Of a DNA stretch of 64,000 nucleotides, positions 45,902-52,600 are shown one piece after another. Made by a program: the position numbers and the translations under genes. How positions within the stretch are numbered: position 1 is the first letter of the stretch; every line of letters begins with the position of its first letter. This DNA comes from Treponema bryantii (lineage in GTDB: Bacteria; Spirochaetota; Spirochaetia; Treponematales; Treponemataceae): the NCBI RefSeq assembly GCF_036492245.1, contig NZ_AP025287.1, forward strand, positions 1-64,000, given 5' to 3'. The notes under the pieces were generated by a model, which worked only from the letters and a program-made list of their open reading frames with translations, was not told where the DNA came from and did not search any database.

Positions 45902-46573
45902 TTATTTATACTGTGGGTCAGGCTCTTTATGAATAATGGTCTTTTTAGGAATTGAATTATACAAAGGGGCCTCCGGTTCATCATCTTTGATTAATTCATT
46001 TACAATTGCGATGAACTGTTTCCAGGTCATATTCTCATAAGATTTTTTAAGCTGAGAAATCTTATGAGGAGCTGGCATAATAAAACCTGACTTTTTCCAT
46101 TTTGCCATTGCTGACATATCATCATCATTTTCATCAAGAATCCGATCATTTACATTTATCTGATTAATCAGATTTTCAAGGTTATATTTATATTTTTCAG
46201 AGTTACGTTCTTTCTGTTTTTTTTCATCGTATTTACGATCCCTCTCAGAAAGAACTTCTGAATACTTTGCCTGTAAAGCAGCTTTTTTTTCTTCTGTCTT
46301 TTCCTCTCCTATTCTTTTCATTTCCAAAAAGTTATCAGGTTCAAAAGGAACGATAACTTTTTCAAGGGTTTTATTGAATGGATTACGTACACGATTCCAG
46401 ATTATTTCTGAAAAATTGTAAGAACGCAATTTTTCATCATCCACAGATTCTGTGTAATATTCATATTTTTCCGGATCCATTTTTTTTGATACATTTTTCC
46501 ATGCATCGTTTTCATATCGTTCAAGCTGTTTTTTTCCAAGATATTTATTATTCATTACAACATATACACTCAT
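45902..46573 (-). CDS. Hypothetical charged coiled-coil protein
   Basis: 223 residues, highly charged. A coiled-coil-like Glu/Lys region spans ~85-150 and a Pro-rich C-terminal tail follows. No family recognised. AAGGAG at the upstream lipoprotein's last codons is its ribosome site, so the two genes are coupled. Its position beside the oriT-like region would suit a relaxosome or leading-region protein, but nothing in the sequence proves this. Confidence 0.65.
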   Translation of the reverse strand: MSVYVVMNNKYLGKKQLERYENDAWKNVSKKMDPEKYEYYTESVDDEKLRSYNFSEIIWNRVRNPFNKTLEKVIVPFEPDNFLEMKRIGEEKTEEKKAALQAKYSEVLSERDRKYDEKKQKERNSEKYKYNLENLINQINVNDRILDENDDDMSAMAKWKKSGFIMPAPHKISQLKKSYENMTWKQFIAIVNELIKDDEPEAPLYNSIPKKTIIHKEPDPQYK

Positions 46574-46577
46574 AGTC

Positions 46578-46916
46578 TTATCTCCTTTTGGTCATTTTTA
46601 CCTGGTCCGCAGTAATTTTGAAACTGTACTTTTTTTTATCTTTGTTGTAGATGCAGTTTTCTTTTTCATCATAAGTAAAATAATCGGTTACAGATTCTCC
46701 GATTGTGTTCTTATGTTTTACTGAAACCGTATTTGTCTTTTTATCATATTTGTAAGTTCCAAAGATAATTCCATTGTAGGAACATTCATTGTTGTCAAAA
46801 AAAATGATAAAAGAATTCTCTCTGGTAAAAACTTTGTTGGAAACATTGTTTTTACATCCAGCTAAAAAAACAGATAACGCTAAAATTAAAAAAGATACCT
46901 TGATTTGTTTTTTCAT
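46578..46916 (-). CDS. Small lipoprotein of the transfer region
   Basis: 112 residues with a classic lipobox (SVFLAGC, Cys about residue 21). The mature ~90 residues are beta-rich and Lys/Asn/Asp-rich. Small lipoproteins near transfer genes often act in entry exclusion or as VirB7-like parts, but neither is shown by sequence here. Coupled to the downstream gene. Confidence 0.75.
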   Translation of the reverse strand: MKKQIKVSFLILALSVFLAGCKNNVSNKVFTRENSFIIFFDNNECSYNGIIFGTYKYDKKTNTVSVKHKNTIGESVTDYFTYDEKENCIYNKDKKKYSFKITADQVKMTKRR

Positions 46917-47028
46917 ATAAACCTCATTTCGCTTTTATAAGATTCCGGTTACTAATCTTATAATCTGTTATTAAATATATATGTATTTCTGTAATTATAC
47001 AATTACAAAAATACATACAGTTTTGATT

Positions 47029-47418
47029 TTAGAATACATCAAAAGCTTTTGATGCTCCATCTGCAGATTCGGAAGTTTCTGTTTTCTCATTTGCATCAAG
47101 CTCAAATTTTCTAACCGCAGAAACTTTGATTGATACAGAATATCTTGTAACTTCTCCATCCTTGTACTGAGAAGAAATAAGCTTACCGATTACAGATACA
47201 GGCATTCCTTTTTCATATTTGGTAAGCTTTTCAGCAGCCTTGTCAAAAGCTACACAATTAAAAAAGTTTGGGACAGATTTCCATTCATTACTAGATTCAT
47301 CATAATAACTTTCGTTATAGCATACCGAAAAACGAGCATATTTTTTCCCGTTCTTTTCATTGATTTCAACATTTGAAGAAAGAAACCCTTCAATGTTCAC
47401 ATAGTTTTGAAAAAGCAT
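47029..47418 (-). CDS. ssb: Single-stranded DNA-binding protein (SSB), paralog 1
   Basis: About 129 residues from ATG 47418, which follows AAAGGAGTT; the longer frame to 47460 only reads through the palindrome in the leader. MLFQNYVNIEGFLSS, KYARFSVCYN and FFNCVAFDKAAEKL match the SSB OB fold, and it is clearly paralogous to the protein at 48391. The C terminus ends FDVF instead of the canonical DDxxPF tip, which could change partner binding. It would coat incoming or replicating ssDNA. Confidence 0.88.
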   Translation of the reverse strand: MLFQNYVNIEGFLSSNVEINEKNGKKYARFSVCYNESYYDESSNEWKSVPNFFNCVAFDKAAEKLTKYEKGMPVSVIGKLISSQYKDGEVTRYSVSIKVSAVRKFELDANEKTETSESADGASKAFDVF

Positions 47419-47432
47419 TTTAACTCCTTTGA

Positions 47433-47454
47433 AAAGTTCGTTCGAACGAACTTT
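47433..47454. repeat. Dyad AAAGTTCG-N6-CGAACTTT, copy 5, in ssb leader
   Basis: Centre TTCGAA (perfect palindrome). It lies between the ssb promoter (47482-47510) and its ribosome site, so it would be within the 5' leader RNA or act as an operator. Confidence 0.9.
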
Positions 47455-47481
47455 TTTCACTTTTTACTCTAGGTTGACATT

Positions 47482-47510
47482 AGTATAAGAGAGTATCGGC
47501 ATTATGACAA
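47482..47510 (-). promoter_or_regulatory. Promoter of ssb paralog 1
   Basis: On the minus strand, TTGTCA (complement of 47505-47510), a 17-base spacer and TATACT (complement of 47482-47487). Predicted start near 47475, upstream of the palindrome copy 5. Confidence 0.7.
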
Positions 47511-47536
47511 CCATTTCTTTACTAACATGTTTTTTG

Positions 47537-47558
47537 AAAGTTCGGTTAACCGAACTTT
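47537..47558. repeat. Dyad AAAGTTCG-N6-CGAACTTT, copy 6
   Basis: Centre GGTTAACC overlaps the arms, so the inner bases differ from other copies but remain symmetric (paired changes). Lies in the gap upstream of the ssb promoter. Confidence 0.85.
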
Positions 47559-47573
47559 TGGAAACATTGTCTG

Positions 47574-47595
47574 AAAGTTCGTTCGAACGAACTTT
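47574..47595. repeat. Dyad AAAGTTCG-N6-CGAACTTT, copy 7
   Basis: Centre TTCGAA. It is 37 bases from copy 6, measured centre to centre, close to three and a half helical turns. Lies in the 47.46-47.86 kb gene-free gap. Confidence 0.85.
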
Positions 47596-47802
47596 TTGGA
47601 AAGAATCCAGATTCTATTTATTTTCATAATCAATTAAAGCCTGTGAGCCATTTAATTTCTCATAATCCATTAAGAATGAAATTGAAGAAGTATTGGCTTA
47701 TAAGCTGCCGTTTGAAAAATAACATAAAATCCTTATTAATCTTTCAAGATAAACTATCTTTTTTGGCGAGTTTCAGCGAGCCAAAAAAAATTTTTTTTTC
47801 AG
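47596..47802. other. Gene-free spacer with hairpins
   Basis: No supported gene. It holds GGCTTATAAGC-type palindromic sequence near 47695 and a T-run hairpin at 47759-47788 (TTTTTTGGC and GCCAAAAAA around a 12-base loop) followed by A and T runs, which may end plus- or minus-strand transcripts. Confidence 0.5.
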
Positions 47803-47851
47803 CTCATAAAGTGCCTCTGTTCTTCGCTAGAAGATCAGGACACTTTATGAG
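47803..47851. ncRNA. Structured element, copy 1 of a covarying hairpin
   Basis: Outer arms CTCATAAAGTG and CACTTTATGAG enclose an inner hairpin CTGTTCTTC-GCTA-GAAGATCAG with one mismatch. The 33-base core is identical to that at 51162-51196, while the outer stem differs yet still pairs. This pattern suggests a conserved RNA or single-stranded-DNA structure. It lies just past the 3' end of the gene at 47861. Confidence 0.6.
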
Positions 47852-47860
47852 AATCAGAAA

Positions 47861-48088
47861 TTACTCACATTCTTTTTCAGAAAAGACTTCATCATTATTT
47901 TCAGAATCTTCTTCGATATTTCCGATTACTTCTTTAACGCAAGATAGCGGATAAAAATGTCCGATTTTTTGCTTGCATTCATTTTCATCAGAAGTTCCAA
48001 AAAATGTAGAATCATCATTTCCACAATCAATGTAAAAAAGAGTTCCATAGCCGTCAGTAATTAAAATGTCACCAAAATTGTATCCCAT
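47861..48088 (-). CDS. Small hypothetical acidic protein
   Basis: 75 residues, beginning MGYNFGDILITDGYGTLFYI, with an acidic Glu/Asp-rich C-terminal third. AAGGAGG overlaps the upstream gene's stop and lies 6 bases before the ATG, so translation is strong and coupled. No family recognised. It belongs to the leading-region operon with the SSB genes. Confidence 0.65.
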   Translation of the reverse strand: MGYNFGDILITDGYGTLFYIDCGNDDSTFFGTSDENECKQKIGHFYPLSCVKEVIGNIEEDSENNDEVFSEKECE

Positions 48089-48099
48089 ATTTTTCCTCC

Positions 48100-48252
48100 T
48101 TATTTATCAAATACAATATGCTCGCTTATTCCAAAGTTTGCATTTTTAATGAATTTCTTTTTGAAACATTCATCGTGAAAAGAAATTACACCGATGAATC
48201 CAAGACCTTTTGCTACTGTTTCTTTACAGTAACAACACTTTCCATTGTCCAT
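48100..48252 (-). CDS. Small zinc-finger-like protein (50 residues)
   Basis: A 50-residue frame, ATG at 48252, TAA at 48100-48102. Cys6, Cys7, Cys9, His26 and Cys29 (KCCYC ... FHDEC) form a treble-clef-like metal site. AAGGAG lies 8 bases upstream, and the stop overlaps the next gene's ribosome site. The leader contains ATTGAATACAAATTAAA, also found upstream of the second rep gene and at 56079. Probably a regulatory or DNA-binding plasmid protein. Confidence 0.7.
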   Translation of the reverse strand: MDNGKCCYCKETVAKGLGFIGVISFHDECFKKKFIKNANFGISEHIVFDK

Positions 48253-48287
48253 AATTAAACTCCTTATGTTTTAATTTGTATTCAATT

Positions 48288-48335
48288 GCCGATTCTTTTA
48301 GCCTGGGCGACAAAGCCCAAGCCTAAAAGAACGGC
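48288..48335. repeat. Long intergenic hairpin
   Basis: GCCG-TTCTTTTA-(G)GCTTGGGC pairs with GCCCAGGC-TAAAAGAA-(T)-CGGC around a six-base loop, with two single-base bulges. There is no following T run in either direction, so it is not a simple terminator. It lies between ssb paralog 2 and the 50-residue gene. Confidence 0.7.
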
Positions 48336-48390
48336 ATAAAAACCTTATTTATTTTTTCTAGTGTACATTCTAAATGTACATTTTTGATTT

Positions 48391-48819
48391 TTAGAACGGA
48401 ATTTCATCCTCATATTTTTCCAAGTCTGTCAAAGGTTCTGCTGCTCTTGTGTTTGGTTCGGGAGTTGCCTTGTCTGACTTGTTATGTTTTTCAATTACAA
48501 GTTTCTTCAAGTTTTCTGCAAGGATTGTAACGGAAGTATTACGACCGCCTTGACTATCTTCCCATTGTGAAAACTGTAATTTTCCGCTTACGTTTACAGG
48601 GTCACCTTTATTCATATTTGCTACAGTTTTTGCATTGTAGTTAAAGGCTACACAATTGAAAAAATGAGGAATTGATTCATATTCATCAGTTTCCTTGTTC
48701 TTTTTCTGTTGGTTATAGCAGATTGAAAAACGGCAATAATCCTTTCCGTTCTTGCTTGTCTGTAACTCTGGCTTTCTTGTAAGTCTTCCTTCGATTGTTA
48801 TATAGTTCTGAAAAAACAT
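48391..48819 (-). CDS. ssb: Single-stranded DNA-binding protein (SSB), paralog 2
   Basis: 142 residues. MFFQNYITIEGRLTRKPELQ, YCRFSICYN and FFNCVAFNYNAKTV give a full SSB OB fold. The tail ends YEDEIPF, the canonical acidic tip that recruits replication and repair partners. It is the most typical of three SSBs here. It heads or sits in the leading-region operon that includes the small zinc protein. Plasmid SSBs suppress SOS and support second-strand synthesis after transfer. Confidence 0.92.
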   Translation of the reverse strand: MFFQNYITIEGRLTRKPELQTSKNGKDYCRFSICYNQQKKNKETDEYESIPHFFNCVAFNYNAKTVANMNKGDPVNVSGKLQFSQWEDSQGGRNTSVTILAENLKKLVIEKHNKSDKATPEPNTRAAEPLTDLEKYEDEIPF

Positions 48820-48838
48820 AATTTTACTCCTTCTTTAA

Positions 48839-49198
48839 TTAGAAATTTTTTGGTGCAAGTGCAACTTTACAGTTGCGGTTAAATCCGTTTGCAATTCTTA
48901 AAAGTCTGACATTTGGGGCATATCTGATAAAGATTCCGTCATAATCAGTTTTTACAAGATACTTGGTAAGATAAGGTCTGAGGTTATATTTATAACCACC
49001 AATTTTATATATTCCGTTTCTTGTAAGTTCATCTGTTCCAAAATTGAACTGTTTGGAAAACTTCATTTCTAGCCATTTAGATGGAGTCAGTTTTTCCCAT
49101 TCCTTATTCTCTAAACTTATACAATGCCATAAGATTTCTTGAGGTTCTGAATCTGTATTTGAGAACTTCCAACATTCAATATTTTCAATATTTTTCAT
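48839..49198 (-). CDS. Hypothetical protein
   Basis: 119 residues, basic, with aromatic-rich beta segments (YKIGGYKYNLRPYLTKYLV). No family recognised. It lies 19 bases upstream of ssb paralog 2 and downstream of pcfJ with two palindromes between. Probably a leading-region protein of unknown function. Confidence 0.6.
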   Translation of the reverse strand: MKNIENIECWKFSNTDSEPQEILWHCISLENKEWEKLTPSKWLEMKFSKQFNFGTDELTRNGIYKIGGYKYNLRPYLTKYLVKTDYDGIFIRYAPNVRLLRIANGFNRNCKVALAPKNF

Positions 49199-49218
49199 AT
49201 CCTATATTCTCCTTTGAA

Positions 49219-49240
49219 AAAGTTCGTTCAATCGAACTTT
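49219..49240. repeat. Dyad AAAGTTCG-N6-CGAACTTT, copy 8
   Basis: Actual centre TTCAAT, with one arm TCGAAC. Lies 5 bases upstream of the ribosome site of the gene at 49198. Confidence 0.85.
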
Positions 49241-49255
49241 TTAGATAACTGTCAG

Positions 49256-49277
49256 AAAGTTCGTTCGAACGAACTTT
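49256..49277. repeat. Dyad AAAGTTCG-N6-CGAACTTT, copy 9
   Basis: Centre TTCGAA, perfect. Again 37 bases from its partner (copy 8), the same spacing as copies 6 and 7. Follows the pcfJ stop by 16 bases. Confidence 0.85.
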
Positions 49278-49292
49278 CTAAACAGTTTATTT

Positions 49293-51116
49293 TTAAGCAA
49301 CTTTCTGAATAACTTTTTCTTTCTTAAAGTCTGCTTTAGCAAGCCATTTATGCATTGCTTTTTCCATTTCATCAGTTACGCAACCATTTCCTTTCTGTCT
49401 GAACTGAACGATTCTTTTTTCATTCAATTCGCAAGTTGCAATAGGTTCTCCGTCTTTCTGAAGAAAGACTAGAACACAATCTGAATCAATTACTTTCTGT
49501 GGGTAATTGTTTGAAATTAAGCACTGTTTAAGCATATCTGCCTGCTTTTGTATTTCTTCAATTGTTTCGGGGATGAATATTTCATATCCGTCAACTTTAA
49601 GAAGTGGATTCTTTTTGATGTAGTTCTGTACTGCCTGGGTGTACAAAACACCTTCATTTTCCTTTTCCCATTTTCTGTAATTGTCCATTTCTTCCTTGAT
49701 TTTCTCATGTCTTTTTTCAAAGTCATTAGGGAACTTCCAAAACTTATCTGTCAGGTCGTGATTAAGTTTTACACAGTCCTTGATGTAACTAGCGTATTCA
49801 TCAGCCTCTATCTTGTTCTGATAAATGTATTTAATCTGCTTTTCATCAAGGTCTTTTACATAGAACTTGTTGTAGAAGATGTATTGCAGAATCTCAAAAT
49901 CAATGTTTTCGTGATAGTGGTCTAGCATTACATCCAAGGTATTTAAATCAATTGTTGAGTGAAGATATATAAACTGTTTTTCCTTCAAGAAAAATCTGAG
50001 GGCTTTCTTTTTGTAGTCCGCAGATTTTTTATAATAGTCTTCGTTGAGGGCAAGATGTGAAAGCTTTAAGGCACACAGTCCTTCGATTTCTGTAGGATAT
50101 TTTTTCCATAACTTGTAAACTTCTTTTACTGTATCGAGGGTAAAGTTTTTGAAACATTTTTTTGCCTTTTCGATTGTGTATGAAAAGTCCTTGTTGTAAT
50201 AGTTCAAGAACTTGATGTATTCATCCTTAGGCATATCATCATACTTTATATCCATAAGGTCAGAATAAGAGGTCTGAGGGTATTTCAATTTGTCTTTTAC
50301 AAGACTTCTGAATTTAGCGTATGAAAAATTACTGAGCTTATAAGATACATCTGAAAGGAAATAAGAATCAAAATCTTTCTGCTCGTTTTCTGATAAAAGA
50401 CTGTATTCCTTAGTCTTTTTAAAGAAGTCCAAAGATTCAGATTTCTTTACTTCCATTCCAAAGTTTACACGGAACATAGCCTTAAAATCATAATCATTAT
50501 GCTTTTTCATTAATGAAATAGTCTTGTAGAATTTGGATGCATCCACATTCGGCAATTCATACGGACAGTTTTTAATAAAGCTTATAATTTCATCCTTTTT
50601 TGCTTTTGGAAAATTGTAGAATGAATCAGTAAAGGCAAGAGAATAAAGCTTTTTTTTCAGAAGTAAAACAAAGTTTTCCTTATCCTTTTTCCAGTAATAA
50701 AGGGCATCCATTATTGCCACATTTGAGTATATTTCTTTAGTATCAAGTACTTTCTGAAAGTCGGGATACTTGGAAAGAACTGTTTCAAAATCTTTCTGAG
50801 AAGAATCGTTGCTACAGAATAACGGAAGTCGTTTTTTTCCGTTATCTTCGGTAAGTCCATAAGGGTCTAAAGGGTATCTGTCAGTCATTCCGCCATATCC
50901 GTAGTAACTTACTTTTTCATTTGGAAAAATAATTCCATAACCGCCAAGTCGTGTATAAACTACGTTTCTGCATTTGGTTATAAGGTCTTCGTTCTCCTGT
51001 AATACGTCGAGTTCCAAAGGAATTTTTGTATTTTTTCCTTGCCATGTAGCGTGTACAAGTCTTGTAATTTTCTTGTATCTGATAACTATTTTGTCTGTGT
51101 ATTTTGCCTTGTGCAT
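49293..51116 (-). CDS. pcfJ: PcfJ-like protein
   Basis: 607 residues. The C-terminal ~100 residues (DGYEIFIPETIEEIQKQAD, LKQCLISNNY, then VFLQKDGEPIATCEL and RIVQFRQKGN) match the PcfJ domain, with a Cys and the 'QxRxxxN'-type end. The long N-terminal part is helical and Lys/Tyr-rich. PcfJ occurs with PcfK in conjugative elements; its exact role in transfer is not settled. It lies directly after pcfK, with a structured element and a palindrome between. Confidence 0.8.
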   Translation of the reverse strand: MHKAKYTDKIVIRYKKITRLVHATWQGKNTKIPLELDVLQENEDLITKCRNVVYTRLGGYGIIFPNEKVSYYGYGGMTDRYPLDPYGLTEDNGKKRLPLFCSNDSSQKDFETVLSKYPDFQKVLDTKEIYSNVAIMDALYYWKKDKENFVLLLKKKLYSLAFTDSFYNFPKAKKDEIISFIKNCPYELPNVDASKFYKTISLMKKHNDYDFKAMFRVNFGMEVKKSESLDFFKKTKEYSLLSENEQKDFDSYFLSDVSYKLSNFSYAKFRSLVKDKLKYPQTSYSDLMDIKYDDMPKDEYIKFLNYYNKDFSYTIEKAKKCFKNFTLDTVKEVYKLWKKYPTEIEGLCALKLSHLALNEDYYKKSADYKKKALRFFLKEKQFIYLHSTIDLNTLDVMLDHYHENIDFEILQYIFYNKFYVKDLDEKQIKYIYQNKIEADEYASYIKDCVKLNHDLTDKFWKFPNDFEKRHEKIKEEMDNYRKWEKENEGVLYTQAVQNYIKKNPLLKVDGYEIFIPETIEEIQKQADMLKQCLISNNYPQKVIDSDCVLVFLQKDGEPIATCELNEKRIVQFRQKGNGCVTDEMEKAMHKWLAKADFKKEKVIQKVA

Positions 51117-51153
51117 ATCATCACTTCCTCAATTCTTTTTGTTTGATGTTGCT

Positions 51154-51200
51154 GCGGAAAGTGGCTCTGTTCTTCGCTAGAAGATCAGGACACTTTCTGC
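51154..51200. ncRNA. Structured element, copy 2 of a covarying hairpin
   Basis: Outer arms GCGGAAAGTG and CACTTTCTGC enclose the same inner hairpin as at 47803-47851. Changed outer bases still pair on the plus strand. This copy lies in the leader of the pcfJ gene, between it and pcfK. Confidence 0.6.
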
Positions 51201-51214
51201 ATTCAACTTCATAA

Positions 51215-51236
51215 AAAGTTCGTTCGAACGAACTTT
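51215..51236. repeat. Dyad AAAGTTCG-N6-CGAACTTT, copy 10
   Basis: Centre TTCGAA, perfect. It lies 9 bases past the pcfK stop, next to structured element copy 2. Confidence 0.9.
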
Positions 51237-51244
51237 TGTAAAAA

Positions 51245-51808
51245 TTAAAATAATTCCAACTGTTGAGCGTGTCGCCATTTGTTGAGTTCTTCTTGTGTAT
51301 AAGAGGAACTTTTCATCGGTGTTTTCATAAACTCTTCACGTTCTTTTTTCAGTTGTTCTTCCTTTTCTTTTTTGATTTTTTCTTGCTCGATTTTTTCAAG
51401 TCTTGCTTTTTCTTTTTCTGCCTTTTCTTTTTCAAGCTTGTTGTAGATTTCATCATCAAAATAAGAGATTGCCATAGCAAAAACTTTTCCGCTCTGAATC
51501 ATAGCAACATTGCCTTTAGACATAGCCTTGATTTTTTCCTTGATGTATTCAAAGCATTTAGGAACTAGGTCGGGTTTGTATTTTTCTACAAAGTACGGAT
51601 TCCGTTCTGTTTCCTTTTCAAGATATTTTTTGATTACCTTGATATAAAGGCTTTCTTGATTTTTAGTAGGCTCTGGAGCTTTAAGGTCAGAAGAAAGGGT
51701 AAAGTCTTTCTGATACCCATTATTTTCTTCGTCTTCTGTTTCTGCTAAAACTTCATCATCATAGGTTTCGTCATATTCTTCATCATAGATTTCATCAAGT
51801 TCATCCAT
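51245..51808 (-). CDS. pcfK: PcfK-like protein
   Basis: About 187 residues from ATG 51808, 9 bases after AAGGAG; an in-frame TTG at 51814 is a less likely start. Residues ~50-120 (KVIKKYLEKETERNPYFVEK ... AMAISYFDDE) match the PcfK family core. N-terminal ~40 residues are strongly acidic, and a Lys/Glu coiled coil follows at ~125-160. PcfK accompanies PcfJ in conjugative elements. The palindrome copy 11 sits directly upstream of its ribosome site. Confidence 0.8.
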   Translation of the reverse strand: MDELDEIYDEEYDETYDDEVLAETEDEENNGYQKDFTLSSDLKAPEPTKNQESLYIKVIKKYLEKETERNPYFVEKYKPDLVPKCFEYIKEKIKAMSKGNVAMIQSGKVFAMAISYFDDEIYNKLEKEKAEKEKARLEKIEQEKIKKEKEEQLKKEREEFMKTPMKSSSYTQEELNKWRHAQQLELF

Positions 51809-51823
51809 ATTCAATACTCCTTA

Positions 51824-51845
51824 AAAGTTCGTTCGAACGAACTTT
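51824..51845. repeat. Dyad AAAGTTCG-N6-CGAACTTT, copy 11
   Basis: Centre TTCGAA, perfect. Fills nearly all of the space between the stop of the gene at 51847 and the pcfK ribosome site. Confidence 0.9.
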
Positions 51846-51846
51846 T

Positions 51847-52101
51847 TTAATTGTTCAAGACATTGTTGATAACTACGTCTTGCGGATACTCTGCAATAAC
51901 ATACTTTCCGTCTAAAATGCGGTTTACAGTTGAGTAATTCTGTAAAGCAAAATACTGTTTAAGCTCACGTTTTTTGCAAAGGTCAAAACTTGATTTCTTG
52001 ATGATATTAAGAAAATCCTTCTTAAACTTTTTATAGTTCTGAGTGAAGGTCAGAACTGTCTGTTTTGTTGTATAGATTGCGTAAAAAGACTCTTTTTTCA
52101 T
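51847..52101 (-). CDS. Small hypothetical protein
   Basis: 84 residues, basic, with a helix-rich middle (NYKKFKKDFLNIIKKSS) and a possible HTH-like end (LKQYFALQNYSTVNRILDG). No family recognised. GAGGAA precedes the start, and an iteron-like box lies 16 bases upstream of it, which may link its expression to Rep. Confidence 0.6.
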   Translation of the reverse strand: MKKESFYAIYTTKQTVLTFTQNYKKFKKDFLNIIKKSSFDLCKKRELKQYFALQNYSTVNRILDGKYVIAEYPQDVVINNVLNN

Positions 52102-52116
52102 AGCAATTTCCTCAAA

Positions 52117-52133
52117 AAAGTATAAAGTGTAAC
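52117..52133. repeat. Family A iteron-like box upstream of the 52101 gene
   Basis: AAAGTATAAAGTGTAAC, identical to the first family A iteron at 56270-56286. It is far from the origin, at a gene start. Confidence 0.75.
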
Positions 52134-52187
52134 TAAAAAAACATTAAAGTTTTCAGTTATTTCTGCCGATAATAAAGCGGGATTCTG

Positions 52188-52457
52188 TCAGATTGCACAT
52201 CTTGGAAGAAAGCCGTTTTCCATTTGTTTTGTCTTGCGGTTAAAGTTTCCGTAGATTCCACAAATATCGTGGAAAAAATCTGAATCAGAAAAAGACATAA
52301 GTCTTTCAAGATTCAAAGGGATAACTTTATCCGTATATGTCAGGTCTAAAATCAGAGGGAATCGAGTTTCATAGATTCTTCTGATTTCATTATTCTCAAA
52401 GGCTCTGTCTGCGATTTGAGAAAGCTTTTCATAATTTTTCTTTGCCATTTCGTTCAT
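52188..52457 (-). CDS. Small hypothetical protein
   Basis: About 89 residues from ATG 52457 (MNEMAKKNYEKLSQIADRAF), which follows AAGGAA; a longer frame to 52517 reads only the hairpin in the leader. Helical N-terminal half, no recognised family. Upstream lie a 15-base-pair hairpin and an iteron-like box. Confidence 0.55.
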   Translation of the reverse strand: MNEMAKKNYEKLSQIADRAFENNEIRRIYETRFPLILDLTYTDKVIPLNLERLMSFSDSDFFHDICGIYGNFNRKTKQMENGFLPRCAI

Positions 52458-52485
52458 AGACAATTCCTTTTTTTTCTTGATGATT

Positions 52486-52519
52486 CCGTGTTGCCAAGTC
52501 TTTCGACCTGGCGACACGG
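52486..52519. repeat. GNRA-type hairpin upstream of small gene
   Basis: On the minus strand, CCGTGTCGCCAGGTC-GAAA-GACTTGGCAACACGG: a 15-pair stem with one mismatch and one G-T pair, capped by a GAAA tetraloop. It is not followed by a T run. It lies in the leader of the gene at 52457, touching an iteron-like box at 52519. Confidence 0.7.
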
Positions 52520-52535
52520 AAATATAAACTGTAAC
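52519..52535. repeat. Iteron-like box upstream of the 52457 gene
   Basis: GAAATATAAACTGTAAC, intermediate between the family A and family B iterons (GAAATA start of B, GTAAC end of A). Confidence 0.65.
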
Positions 52536-52546
52536 TATTTTTTTCA

Positions 52547-52600
52547 GAAAGCAGCTGAACTACGGTTCACGGAACGTGATCCGTGGTTTAGCATGCTTTC
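52547..52600. repeat. 27-arm hairpin covering the comM stop
   Basis: GAAAGCA and TGCTTTC form the base, then CTGAAC/GTTTAG, ACGG/CCGT and TCACG/CGTGA helices stacked with single mismatches around a GAA loop. The comM stop codon (52588-52590) is within it. Could act as a processing or partial termination signal. Confidence 0.65.

Noticed and set aside
47419-47460. Extra 14 residues at the N terminus of ssb paralog 1
   Set aside because: They are encoded by the palindrome in the leader, whereas the inner ATG has AAAGGAG and aligns with paralog 2.
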